Source of the DNA: Mariniflexile fucanivorans | GTDB taxonomy: Bacteria > Bacteroidota > Bacteroidia > Flavobacteriales > Flavobacteriaceae | Length of the DNA stretch: 64,000 nt | Assembly: GCF_004341235.1 (NCBI RefSeq) | Contig: NZ_SLUP01000001.1 | Span: 186,001 to 250,000 of the forward strand | Reading direction: 5' to 3' | Part shown: in pieces, positions 27,101-34,724 of the stretch | Numbering within the stretch: the stretch's first letter is position 1 | Layout: each line of letters begins with the position of its first letter | Notes under the pieces: generated by a model | What the model was told of the DNA's origin: nothing | Database searches by the model: none | What the model saw: the letters and a program-made list of their open reading frames with translations, nothing else | Translations under genes and position numbers: made by a program

Positions 27101-27704
27101 GGCTTATGATATTGGTTACGGTGGTGTTGATCACGTTTTATCAACCGGAGAGGATATTAATATTTTGGTAATGGATACCGAAGTTTATTCGAACACGGGT
27201 GGACAAGCATCTAAATCTACACCTCTTGGAGCTAGTGCCAAATTTACTATTGGCGGTAAAAAAACAAGCAAAAAGAGCATGGCTTTACAAGCAATTTCTT
27301 ACGGAAACGTATATGTTGCTCAAATAGCGATGGGAGCCAAAGACATGCAGTCTCTTAAAGCTATTCAAGAAGCAGCAGAGTATCCTGGACCATCATTAAT
27401 TATCGCTTATTCACATTGTGGCGAGCATGGTTACGAATTGAAACATGCTATTAAACAACAAGAAAAAGCTGTAGATTCTGGATATTGGCCATTATTTAGA
27501 TTTAATCCTTCTAAACCAAAAGGAAAAAGGTTTAGTCTAGATTCTAAAGCGCCAAGCATCCCTTTAAGCGACTTTATGTATAACGAATCACGTTTTACTA
27601 GAGTGGTTAAAGAAAATGCAACATTAGGAGCTGAATTATTAACTCAAGCTCAAGATGAAGTTCATTCTAAATGGGAACGTTTGGAACTTTATAGAGATAT
27701 GTAA
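24174..27704 (+). CDS. nifJ: pyruvate:ferredoxin (flavodoxin) oxidoreductase
   Basis: 1176 residues, a single-chain homodimeric PFOR. It oxidises pyruvate + CoA to acetyl-CoA + CO2 with reduced ferredoxin and is oxygen-sensitive in most organisms. Domain I has YPITPSSPMGEHAEL (about 27); the ferredoxin-like domain has CTQCNKCVAICPHAAIR and CTGCDLCVEICPAVS (about 695-770); the TPP domain has CSGCGETPYIKM, ATGCSSIYGG and GDGWAYDIGYGG, and a last cluster Cys is expected near YSHCGEHG. All domains are intact. It stands alone, with its own operator and terminator. Confidence 0.96.
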   Translation: MEKKFEKLICDGNEAVAIIAHKTNEVCAIYPITPSSPMGEHAELYSSKGKKNIWENTPRIVEMQSEGGAAGAVHGSLQAGALTTTFTASQGLLLMIPNMYKIAGELLPCVIHVAARTIATHALSIFGDHSDVMACRQTGFAMLFGGSVQEAHDFALISQVATLKSRVPFLNIFDGFRTSHEISKIDGIPDSVIKTMMPEPEVMAHRKRSLDPDNPVLRGSTQNPDVFFQAREACNLFYDKVPGIVQETMDEFFEHTGRRYNLFDYLGHPEAERVIIIMGSAEGPVKEALEVMLADGEKVGVIFVRLFKPFSIAAFVDALPKTVTKIAVLDRTKEPGSVGDPLYLDIVTALNESDRDMPIVVAGRYGLSSKEFTPAMVKGIYDELLNKKPKNHFTIGINDDVTFTSLYFDPSFDTKTKTINCMFYGLGSDGTVGANKNSIKIIGETTDNYVQGYFVYDSKKAGAQTISHLRFGPEPINSNYLVDKADFIASHKFNFIEKFDMISELKHGGTFLLNSPYTKDEIWDVLPIQIQKGIIEKEIKFYVIDATQVAHDAKLGKRANTVLQTCFFAISGILPREEAIEKIKGAIVKSYSHKGEKVVKMNFNAVDKALENLFQVDYPKTLTSEKQLASAMRNAPDGFVTDVLEKILAGFGDELPVSAFTVDGTFPTGTTQYEKSGIADFIPIWDDADLCTQCNKCVAICPHAAIRSKVVSNEDLASFPTSLKSVPAIGRPFSKENDSYILQVSPEDCTGCDLCVEICPAVSKEDENFKAINMHKKIEVDEVENVNWDHFVTLPYNDRTALQITNLKGSQFLEPLFEFSGACSGCGETPYIKMITQLYGDSIMIANATGCSSIYGGNLPTTPYKKNEFGRGPAWANSLFEDNAEFGLGMKLALTKKQEIAVDLLKSLESSVGSELVEAILNNPEVTEVEKAKKHADIATLKKALEVINTDEALKLNQLTEYLRQKAVWIFGGDGWAYDIGYGGVDHVLSTGEDINILVMDTEVYSNTGGQASKSTPLGASAKFTIGGKKTSKKSMALQAISYGNVYVAQIAMGAKDMQSLKAIQEAAEYPGPSLIIAYSHCGEHGYELKHAIKQQEKAVDSGYWPLFRFNPSKPKGKRFSLDSKAPSIPLSDFMYNESRFTRVVKENATLGAELLTQAQDEVHSKWERLELYRDM

Positions 27705-27724
27705 TAACAAACTAAACTTGAAGG

Positions 27725-27761
27725 TTCTCCGTGCTATTAATTTATAGCATGGAGAATTTTT
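27725..27761 (+). terminator. terminator of nifJ
   Basis: A 13-bp stem TTCTCCGTGCTAT/ATAGCATGGAGAA with one G-U pair (27725-27737 and 27744-27756) runs into TTTTTAATTTT. Confidence 0.85.
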
Positions 27762-27790
27762 AATTTTAGAATAAACACTAAAATAATATT

Positions 27791-28165
27791 ATGGAAAATG
27801 ACGCCAACAAGCATTTACTGGATGCAGCCCAAAAATTGAACCAAGCAGATAAGGAGTTATTTAAACCGGAAGAAGATATTGTTACTTTTTTAGTATGTAA
27901 AAATTCTCAATTTGCCATAGAAAATTATTTAAGAGGTTATCTTATAAAAAAAGGAATAGAGACCTCAAAATATAATACTATTGATAGTCTTTACAAGCAA
28001 TGTAAAAAAATAAATAAAAAATTCGAAAAAGTTAACTTATCAGAATTTAATTGTACAGGCAATAACATGAATGACAAATTTTGCAACGAAGTTTCTAAAG
28101 TTAGTAATTGCTATGATGTTGCAAATAGCTTAGACACCCTTCTAAGAGAAGAAAAAATAATTTAA
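27791..28165 (+). CDS. HEPN-domain protein
   Basis: 124 residues, helical. The pattern of a charged helix (ANKHLLDAAQKLNQADKELF), then CKNSQFAIENYLRGYLIKKGIE and 'YNTIDSLYKQC' resembles HEPN proteins, where the second helix normally carries A-x-x-A-L-K-A. The HEPN nuclease motif R-x4-6-H is not visible, so it would be a non-nuclease HEPN. No nucleotidyltransferase partner is adjacent. Function unknown. Confidence 0.5.
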   Translation: MENDANKHLLDAAQKLNQADKELFKPEEDIVTFLVCKNSQFAIENYLRGYLIKKGIETSKYNTIDSLYKQCKKINKKFEKVNLSEFNCTGNNMNDKFCNEVSKVSNCYDVANSLDTLLREEKII

Positions 28166-28175
28166 GGGATAAAAA

Positions 28176-28201
28176 AAATGGTTATTCAAAAATAACCATT
28201 T
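28176..28201 (-). terminator. terminator of the mrp-nfu operon
   Basis: An 11-bp stem AAATGGTTATT/AATAACCATTT (28176-28186 and 28191-28201); read leftward it ends in a T-run (A-run at 28171-28178 on the given strand). It sits just beyond the nfu stop. Confidence 0.7.
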
Positions 28202-28206
28202 AAACT

Positions 28207-28449
28207 CTATTGTATATTAAGTACGCGCTCTATTTGGGGCGCGTACTTTTTTATGGTCATTTCAACACCCGATTTTAGTGTCATCTGGTTTACGCTACAG
28301 CCTACGCATGCACCTTCCAATTGAACTTTCACCAAGGTGTCATTTTCTTCAATAGACAACAACCTAATATCACCTCCATCACTTTGCAGGAAAGGGCGAA
28401 TTTCATCTAGTGCTTTTTCAACATTCTCTCTAACTTCTTTTGTTGTCAT
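28207..28449 (-). CDS. nfu: NifU C-terminal domain (Nfu) Fe-S scaffold protein
   Basis: 80 residues, a stand-alone NifU-like domain. The cluster-binding C-x-x-C is in GACVGCSVNQMTLKSGVE, and the N-terminal helix VEKALDEIRPFLQSDGGDI is characteristic. It hands 4Fe-4S clusters to client enzymes. It begins directly after the mrp stop, so the two form an operon; a supply role for the Fe-S-rich Rnf/PFOR block nearby is plausible but not shown. Confidence 0.9.
   Translation of the reverse strand: MTTKEVRENVEKALDEIRPFLQSDGGDIRLLSIEENDTLVKVQLEGACVGCSVNQMTLKSGVEMTIKKYAPQIERVLNIQ
28219..28252 (+). terminator. terminator for the HEPN gene, inside the nfu coding end
   Basis: A strong 10-bp stem AAGTACGCGC/GCGCGTACTT (28219-28228 and 28239-28248) followed by TTTTT on the + strand. 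It lies within the last codons of the convergent nfu gene, so the sequence serves both as code and as terminator. Confidence 0.65.
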
Positions 28450-29589
28450 TTATTTCTTTTTAACTGATGAACATCCAGCCATAGTTGTAATTTTTATAGC
28501 TTCGGTAGGTGGTAAATCGTCGTTACGTCTTACAACCTCTTCCACTACATTTTGAGCTAATTTTTCAAAAGCTTCTTCTAGTGGAGTTCCTGTTTGTAAC
28601 GCTGCTGGACGACCAACATCGCCTGCTTCTCTAATACTTTGCACTAAAGGAAGTTCTCCTAAAAATGGTATATTTAAATCTTCGGCTAGGTTTTTGGCAC
28701 CTTCTTTCCCAAAAATATAATATTTATTTTCAGGCAATTCTTCTGGAGTAAAGTATGCCATATTTTCAATAATCCCTAATACGGGCACATCAATGCTTTC
28801 TTGTTGAAACATAGCAACACCTTTTTTAGCATCGGCTAATGCCACGTTTTGTGGTGTACTAACTACAACTGCTCCTGTAATAGGCAATGATTGCATGATA
28901 CTTAAATGAATATCGCCAGTTCCTGGAGGTAAATCAATTAATAAAAAATCAAGTTCTCCCCAATGGGCATCAAAAATCATTTGATTTAAAGCTTTTGCTG
29001 CCATAGGACCTCGCCAAACTACGGCTTGGTCTGGTTGTGTAAAAAACCCAATGGACAACACTTTTACTCCATAATTTTCAACTGGTTTCATTTTAGATTT
29101 CCCATCAATATTTACGGCTAAAGGTCTTTCAGCTTCTACATCAAACATAATTGGGATGGATGGCCCGTAAATATCGGCGTCTAATACACCTACTTTAAAA
29201 CCCATTTTTGATAAAGTTACTGCTAAATTAGATGTTACTGTAGATTTACCTACACCACCTTTTCCAGATGCTACCGCTACTATATTTTGAATCCCAGGAA
29301 TTGGGCTTCCTTTAATAACGTTTGCTTTTGGTGTTGCAGGTGCATCAACTTTTACGTTAACTGTTATCTTAGCTTTTTCGTAAACCTGCTCGTGTATGGT
29401 TTTTAAAATATCGACTTCAGTACGCTTTTTAGCTTGTAAGCTTGGGTTTGTAATAGTAATATCTACAATAACCTCATCGCCAAAAGTGATAACGTTGGTT
29501 ACTGCACCACTTTCAACCATATTTTTTCCTTCACCTCCAACTGTAATAGTTTCTAGTGCTTTAAGTATGTCTTGTTTATTAAGCTTCAT
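28450..29589 (-). CDS. apbC: Mrp/ApbC-type Fe-S carrier P-loop ATPase
   Basis: 379 residues. An N-terminal DUF59/MIP18-like domain (LETITVGGEGKNMVESGAV, then VDITITNP) is followed by the deviant Walker A VASGKGGVGKSTVTSNLAV at about 110-125, LDADIYGPSIP, and the Walker B-like LLIDLPPGTGD. It carries Fe-S clusters to apo-proteins. The protein ends with GCSSVKKK, where the lone Cys is probably not part of the C-x-x-C found in many homologues. Upstream, TATATTTG reads 29708-29701. Confidence 0.9.
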   Translation of the reverse strand: MKLNKQDILKALETITVGGEGKNMVESGAVTNVITFGDEVIVDITITNPSLQAKKRTEVDILKTIHEQVYEKAKITVNVKVDAPATPKANVIKGSPIPGIQNIVAVASGKGGVGKSTVTSNLAVTLSKMGFKVGVLDADIYGPSIPIMFDVEAERPLAVNIDGKSKMKPVENYGVKVLSIGFFTQPDQAVVWRGPMAAKALNQMIFDAHWGELDFLLIDLPPGTGDIHLSIMQSLPITGAVVVSTPQNVALADAKKGVAMFQQESIDVPVLGIIENMAYFTPEELPENKYYIFGKEGAKNLAEDLNIPFLGELPLVQSIREAGDVGRPAALQTGTPLEEAFEKLAQNVVEEVVRRNDDLPPTEAIKITTMAGCSSVKKK

Positions 29590-29700
29590 TTTTTATGTAA
29601 TATGTAATGGATGTAATAAAATTTAAAAGAGCATTCAATAAGACTAAACCTTTAAAAATTCTATTATTTTTATATGTTAATTAAGAATCATTCTAATATA

Positions 29701-29742
29701 CAAATATAATCATTAAAGACGGAAGACAGATGACATAAGTTA
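29701..29742 (-). promoter_or_regulatory. mrp-nfu promoter with a weak Crp/Fnr-like half-match
   Basis: The -7 element TATATTTG reads 29708 to 29701. TGACATAAGTTA at 29731-29742 differs by one base from a full TGAY-N4-RTCA site, and its centre lies 28.5 rather than 29.5 bp from the box. The promoter box is credible; the operator is doubtful. Confidence 0.4.
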
Positions 29743-29803
29743 GAAGTTTTTATGATATTTTTTTGTATAGAACTATGTGGATTTTCAGAAATAAAAAAAA
29801 CAA

Positions 29804-30133
29804 TCACAATTCCTTTGAAGGGCTCCAAAAAACGTTTTCAAAATTTTGGATTTGGTTTTCATTAACCTCAATGCCTTCACTTTCTAAAAGTTGTTGCATT
29901 AAATTGGTTCCATCAAAATGGTGCTTGCCTGTAAGCAAACCTTTTCGGTTTACAACGCGGTGTGCTGGCACATCTTTACCTACCGAACCATTCATAGCAT
30001 ACCCAACCATACGCGCGCTTCTTGCAGCACCTAAATAGGTTGCTATAGCGCCATAACTTGTTACGCGACCATAAGGTATTTGTTTTGCAATTTCATAAAC
30101 TTTATCAAAAAAATTGAGGGTTTCTGGTTTCAT
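29804..30133 (-). CDS. alkyltransferase-like protein (MGMT fold, no catalytic cysteine)
   Basis: 109 residues. It has the MGMT C-terminal DNA-binding fold (IPYGRVTSYGAIATYLGAA, then RMVGYAMNG), but the active-site P-C-H-R of methyltransferases reads P-A-H-R here (VPAHRVVNRKG). That is the hallmark of Atl proteins, which bind O6-alkylguanine and recruit nucleotide excision repair instead of repairing directly. It is the last gene of a three-gene operon with a LysE exporter and trmB (gaps of 2-3 bp). Confidence 0.9.
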   Translation of the reverse strand: MKPETLNFFDKVYEIAKQIPYGRVTSYGAIATYLGAARSARMVGYAMNGSVGKDVPAHRVVNRKGLLTGKHHFDGTNLMQQLLESEGIEVNENQIQNFENVFWSPSKEL

Positions 30134-30136
30134 TCA

Positions 30137-30766
30137 CTACATTTCCTTTATAATATTGATTAAAGTAATAATTGAAATAATACCCGTTATTGCTCCTATA
30201 AGATAGTTCATACTTTTTTGGGATGTAAAAGACCTATCCTTTATTCGGTCGAAAAAAAACATGTACACATAAAGCATCACAAACGTACCCATGGCAGCTC
30301 CTGCAACGTAAGATATGATGCTAATTTGACTAAAATCCAACCAATTGAACGACGCCAAAGTAATAGTCATATACGCTTGATATGGAATAGGAAATATATT
30401 GATAGCCGATAAAAACACCCCTTGAAAAAACCTACCCTTTTTGCTCCACCTAGCAGTTTCTGAAACTTCTTTTGGTTTTTTTTTAGCTACAAATAAAAAG
30501 TAAATGGTTATAAGAACAAAAATAACAAAGGCGACCCGCTGAAGCACATCAACTATTTCTAAATGATTACTTAATTTCCTCGCAAAAATAGCGGCAATAT
30601 ATGTTTGTGCTATAACAACAACGCACACACCAATTGAAAACACAACACCCCTAGTATCACCTTCTTTTAAGCTAATTTTAGCCGCCGTCATATTCAACAA
30701 CCCTGGAGGAATAACGCCTATTAAAGCAACAATTAAGCCTAAAAAAAAGATAACGGTTATGTCCAA
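30137..30766 (-). CDS. LysE/RhtB-family amino acid exporter
   Basis: 209 residues with about six hydrophobic segments. The N-terminus IFFLGLIVALIGVIPPGLLNM has the family G-x-x-P-P-G motif. It probably exports an amino acid or a similar small metabolite across the inner membrane; substrate unknown. It sits between trmB and the alkyltransferase-like gene, 2-3 bp from each, so it is surely co-transcribed. Confidence 0.8.
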   Translation of the reverse strand: MDITVIFFLGLIVALIGVIPPGLLNMTAAKISLKEGDTRGVVFSIGVCVVVIAQTYIAAIFARKLSNHLEIVDVLQRVAFVIFVLITIYFLFVAKKKPKEVSETARWSKKGRFFQGVFLSAINIFPIPYQAYMTITLASFNWLDFSQISIISYVAGAAMGTFVMLYVYMFFFDRIKDRSFTSQKSMNYLIGAITGIISIITLINIIKEM

Positions 30767-30768
30767 AC

Positions 30769-31443
30769 TTATTTAATTTTAAACCGAATATACGTAATTG
30801 GTTTGTTTTGTTCTAAATATTGTGATTCATAGAAAGTCTGGATGCTGGTAACTTCCTCTGGGCTACCGTCTTGTTTATATACATTATGGTTGGCATATAA
30901 AACCTCGTGTCCTGCGCCATGCAACAAACCAAGTGTGTAGCCATGCATAAATTCGCTATCGGTTTTTAAGTTTACTACGCCATCATTTTTTAAAACGGTT
31001 TTATAGCGTGCTAAAAACTCGGCATTCGTCATACGGTGTTTGGTTCGCTTATACTTTATTTGCGGATCGGGGAAAGTAATCCAGATCTCGTCTACTTCAT
31101 TTTTACCAAAAGCATGGTCTATAAGTTCAATTTGAGTGCGTAAAAAAGCAACATTTGAAATATGTTCTTCAACCGCCGTTTTAGCACCTCGCCAAAACCG
31201 GGCTCCTTTTATATCAATACCTATAAAATTTTTATTGGGATATTTTTTTGCTAACGCTACCGAATATTCACCTTTACCGCAACCCAATTCCAGTACCAAC
31301 GGATTGTTATTTTTAAATACAGATTGGTTCCAATTTCCTTTTAAAATAAAATTTTTATTAACCAACGCATCTCTTGTAGGCTGATACACATTTTCGAAGG
31401 TTTCGTTTTCTTTAAATCTTCTTAGTTTATTTTTACTTCCCAC
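30769..31443 (-). CDS. trmB: tRNA (guanine(46)-N7)-methyltransferase
   Basis: 224 residues. A SAM-dependent enzyme forming m7G46 in the tRNA variable loop. The SAM-binding motif LELGCGKGEYSVALAKKYP is at about 51-69, NFIGIDIKGARFWRGA follows, and the family signature ITFPDPQIKYKRTKHRM is at about 140. First gene of the operon trmB-lysE-atl. Length is normal. Confidence 0.94.
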   Translation of the reverse strand: MGSKNKLRRFKENETFENVYQPTRDALVNKNFILKGNWNQSVFKNNNPLVLELGCGKGEYSVALAKKYPNKNFIGIDIKGARFWRGAKTAVEEHISNVAFLRTQIELIDHAFGKNEVDEIWITFPDPQIKYKRTKHRMTNAEFLARYKTVLKNDGVVNLKTDSEFMHGYTLGLLHGAGHEVLYANHNVYKQDGSPEEVTSIQTFYESQYLEQNKPITYIRFKIK

Positions 31444-31611
31444 TATTTATTTGTTATTTTATTTTTTATTAGTTTTCAATTCTATTTATATAGAAAATAT
31501 TGTTTTTACAACCTTAAATTAACGTTTAATAAGGCCCTTGAAAGATTTGGTAAAATTAAGGAAATATACCTAAGCATTTGTATGCCTATCTTTGAATTTG
31601 GCAAAAAATTA

Positions 31612-31750
31612 CGTGAGGGATTGAGTAAATGTTGGAACTCTCCCGATTTTTTCAATCGGGAAGCGACTTGCGGAATATTTACATTCATGAAATCAATATT
31701 ATAAAATAATGAATAAAGCCTGCCCCCGAATTAAAATCGGGGCAGGCCAA
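31612..31750. repeat. gene-free gap with degenerate flavobacterial repeats
   Basis: The 320-bp gap between trmB and the glycosyltransferase holds no credible gene. GTGAGGGATTGAG at 31613-31625 resembles the GCGTTAGGGATTGAGG end of the composite repeats at 48397 and 61338. A hairpin CCCGATT/AATCGGG is at 31642-31660, and a GC-rich hairpin GCCTGCCCC/GGGGCAGGC at 31718-31747 lies 17 bp before the downstream start codon. A TATCTTTG box at 31587-31594 could be its promoter. Confidence 0.55.
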
Positions 31751-31763
31751 AAAAAATAAACTT

Positions 31764-32810
31764 TTGAAAAAACGCATATTAGTAGCACCATTAAATTGGG
31801 GTTTGGGGCATGCTGCAAGATGTATTCCTATTATAAACGCATTGATTGCGCATGGTTTTGAACCTATTATTGCTAGCGATGGTGAGGCACTTATCCTTTT
31901 ACAAAAGGAGTTTCCTACACTTTCCTCGGTTGAATTACCTTCTTACAATATTACTTATACCAAAAATGGTAAATTCCTAAAATTAAAATTACTTACCGAT
32001 TCGCCCAAATTGTTAAAAGCAATAAAAGCTGAAAAAAAAGCAACCAAAAACCTAATAGAAAACAATACGATTTCGGGAATTATTTCTGATAACAGACTAG
32101 GTGTTTTCAGCAAAAAAGTGCCTTCAGTGTTTATCACGCATCAATTGAAAGTTTTAAGCGGCATCACTACTTGGTTTAGCACTAAAGTTCATGAAAAATT
32201 CATGAAAAAATTTAACGTTTGTTGGGTTCCTGATGTTGAAGATAATATTAATTTAAGCGGAAAATTAGGGCATCCAGACACTTTTGAGATACCAACAACC
32301 TACATTGGGCCTTTAAGCAGGTTTGAAAAGCGACATACGAATATTACTAACGATTTAATGGTTTTGTTATCGGGTCCAGAACCTCAGCGTAGTTTACTTG
32401 AAAAGAAACTTTTAAGTGAATTAAAAAACTATTCGGGCAAAGTAGTTTTTGTAAAAGGTATTATAGAAAAAGAGCAAACTATTCAAATTATTGGAAATAT
32501 GACTCTTTATAATTTTATGACCTCTAGTTTATTAGAAAAAACTATTAACGAAAGTGCCACCATTATATCTCGATCTGGATACACTACTGTTATGGATTTA
32601 GCAAAACTTAGCAAAAAAGCATTTTTTATACCAACACCTGGACAATTTGAACAAGAATATTTAGCAACGCGACTTATGGAATTAAACTTAGCACCGAGTT
32701 GTAGCCAACAAGCTTTTTCTCTGGAAAAACTAAAGGAATTGAATAATTTTACTGGTTTGAAATCGGTTGTACACAAAACCAATTTTGATGTATTATTTAA
32801 CCTTTTCTAA
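31764..32810 (+). CDS. glycosyltransferase, GT-B fold (UDP-GlcNAc transferase-like)
   Basis: 348 residues starting at a TTG (31764), the only start that keeps the family N-terminus KRILVAPLNWGLGHAARC. A GT-B enzyme resembling MurG/GT28: an N-terminal G-x-G-H-x-x-R loop and a C-terminal nucleotide-binding half with SRSGYTTVMDLAKL and PTPGQFEQEYLA. Acceptor unknown; probably a cell-envelope glycolipid or polysaccharide. The last 18 bp overlap the convergent histidine kinase. Confidence 0.75.
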   Translation: MKKRILVAPLNWGLGHAARCIPIINALIAHGFEPIIASDGEALILLQKEFPTLSSVELPSYNITYTKNGKFLKLKLLTDSPKLLKAIKAEKKATKNLIENNTISGIISDNRLGVFSKKVPSVFITHQLKVLSGITTWFSTKVHEKFMKKFNVCWVPDVEDNINLSGKLGHPDTFEIPTTYIGPLSRFEKRHTNITNDLMVLLSGPEPQRSLLEKKLLSELKNYSGKVVFVKGIIEKEQTIQIIGNMTLYNFMTSSLLEKTINESATIISRSGYTTVMDLAKLSKKAFFIPTPGQFEQEYLATRLMELNLAPSCSQQAFSLEKLKELNNFTGLKSVVHKTNFDVLFNLF

Positions 32811-33836
32811 AGTAAAAGAAAACTCGCTTCCTACGCCAAATTCGCTTTCTACATATATTTTTTCATCGTGTGCTTCTATAATATGCTTCACAATAGAAAG
32901 CCCTAAACCAGAGCCACCTTCTTTTCGAGAACCACTTTTATCTACACGATAAAAACGTTCAAAAATACGGGATAAATCTTTTTTTGCAATGCCTTCACCA
33001 TTATCGGTAACCCTAACAATAACTTTATTTTTTATAAGGTTTTCAATGCTTATTTCGGTAGTACCTTTTTCCCTACCATACTTTATGGAATTTACTATCA
33101 GGTTTGCTAAAACTTGCTGTATACGTTCTTTATCGGCTTTTACTAATATGGGTTTAGAATAGTCCGTATCAAAAGTGAGTGTGATTCTTTTTTTGGCTGC
33201 TTTCATTTCAAGCATATCAAACACATTTTCAGCCAGTTCTACGATATTAAAAACTTCGGCATTTAAACTTAAATCTCCAACTTCCAATTTGGTTATCATG
33301 TCTAAATCTTTAACAATATAACCTAGTCGTTCTACGCCTTTGCTTGCACGTTCCAGATATTTTTCCCTAAGGTTTTTATCTTCCATAGCGCCATCAAGCA
33401 ATGTTAAAATATAACCTTGTACGGTAAATAAGGGCGTTTTCAACTCGTGCGATACGTTGCCCAAAAACTCTTTTCTGTATTGCTCCCTAACCTTAAGTGA
33501 TTCTATTTCTATTTTTTTATCACGTGCAAACTTATCTATTTCTTCCGTTAAGGTTTTCATGTCGGTAGTAATGGTTCCGTTTGTTATACTTGTAGATTCT
33601 AAAAGTGTTAAATCGTCATATATTTTTTTAACACGTTTATAAATAAACCGCTCTACCCTATATTGAGTAACAACAAAGGAGAAAATATAGGTAGACAGTC
33701 CGAACAATAAGATGTACAAAACATTAAAAGAATAAAAAATGTATAAAAAAACACTCATTAAGAGCGTTACATACATAGTTATATAGAGCGATGTTTTTAC
33801 CGCAAACTTATATGATTTTTTAAATTTTGATTGCAT
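32793..33836 (-). CDS. membrane sensor histidine kinase
   Basis: 347 residues. Two adjacent membrane segments (about 15-60) with almost no periplasmic loop, then a linker, then the DHp domain with SHELKTPLFTVQGY and the catalytic domain: N-box NLIVNSIKYGREKG, G1 VTDNGEGIAKKD, F-box RFYRVDKS and G2 GGSGLGLSIVKH. It resembles PhoR-type kinases without a PAS domain, so the signal may come from within the membrane. It overlaps the response regulator by 1 bp. The ligand is unknown. Confidence 0.9.
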   Translation of the reverse strand: MQSKFKKSYKFAVKTSLYITMYVTLLMSVFLYIFYSFNVLYILLFGLSTYIFSFVVTQYRVERFIYKRVKKIYDDLTLLESTSITNGTITTDMKTLTEEIDKFARDKKIEIESLKVREQYRKEFLGNVSHELKTPLFTVQGYILTLLDGAMEDKNLREKYLERASKGVERLGYIVKDLDMITKLEVGDLSLNAEVFNIVELAENVFDMLEMKAAKKRITLTFDTDYSKPILVKADKERIQQVLANLIVNSIKYGREKGTTEISIENLIKNKVIVRVTDNGEGIAKKDLSRIFERFYRVDKSGSRKEGGSGLGLSIVKHIIEAHDEKIYVESEFGVGSEFSFTLEKVK

Positions 33837-34516
33837 TAATCTACAAACTTATAACCAACGCCTTTAATGGTTTTAAAACTGTCATCTCCAATTTTTTCAC
33901 GTAGTTTACGAATGTGCACGTCAATGGTTCTACCACCAACTACAACTTCGTTACCCCAAACACTGTCTAGTATTTCATCGCGCTTAAAGACTTTCCCTGG
34001 CTTTGATGCCAATAAAGATAATAATTCAAACTCTTTTCTTGGTAAAATAATTTCTTTTCCTTTTGAAGTTATTTTGTATTCGTCTCGGTTAATTTCTAAA
34101 CTTCCAATTTTAAAGGAATCGACAACCTCTTCATCTTTAAAGCGACGTAATAATGCTTTTACTTTACTTACCAATACTTTAGGTTTAATTGGTTTAGTAA
34201 TGTAATCATCGGCTCCAGCATCAAACCCGGCAACTTGTGAATAATCTTCACCCCTAGCCGTTAGAAAAACAATCAATGTGTTTTGTAAATCTGGGTTTTT
34301 TCTAATTAATTCACAAGCTTCAATACCGTCCATTTCTGGCATCATTACATCCAGTATAATTAAATTGGGCTGTTCTTTTTTAGCTTTTTTAACGCCTTCA
34401 CTACCATTTTCGGCAGTAATTACTTGATAGCCTTCGGCAGATAAATTATAACCAACAATTTCTAAAATGTCTGGTTCATCATCAACTAGTAGTATTTTTA
34501 TGTCCTTTTTTTTCAT
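33836..34516 (-). CDS. OmpR/PhoB-family response regulator
   Basis: 226 residues. The receiver domain has the acidic pair VDDEPD, the phospho-acceptor Asp in LIILDVMMPEMDG (about 55) and the conserved Lys in DYITKPIKP. A winged-helix DNA-binding domain ends in VVGGRTIDVHIRKLREKIG and IKGVGYKFVD. It is co-transcribed with the overlapping kinase gene and is the first gene of the pair. Confidence 0.93.
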   Translation of the reverse strand: MKKKDIKILLVDDEPDILEIVGYNLSAEGYQVITAENGSEGVKKAKKEQPNLIILDVMMPEMDGIEACELIRKNPDLQNTLIVFLTARGEDYSQVAGFDAGADDYITKPIKPKVLVSKVKALLRRFKDEEVVDSFKIGSLEINRDEYKITSKGKEIILPRKEFELLSLLASKPGKVFKRDEILDSVWGNEVVVGGRTIDVHIRKLREKIGDDSFKTIKGVGYKFVD

Positions 34517-34724
34517 TTTTTAAACAATAGATCTCGTTTATGAAGTAAAGATAAAACTTATAACAAGAATTTATTGAAATTAATTGATATAATAGAATTA
34601 ATAACATTAAGGTAACAAACAAGTTACAGTAAGTTAAACTTTCGTTTAAACACGTATATCTTTAACAGTTTTTTGGCATCAATTTTGTAGATAAATAGTA
34701 TCTTTACAACGTTTAATAGAACTT

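Noticed and set aside
29731-29742. Crp/Fnr-like site before mrp
   Set aside because: It needs one mismatch (GTTA for GTCA) and is one base off the spacing seen at the other promoters, so it was kept only as a weak regulatory feature.
31506-31688. 60-residue frame in the trmB-glycosyltransferase gap
   Set aside because: It covers a hairpin-rich degenerate repeat, has no promoter or family match, and shows no conserved protein features.
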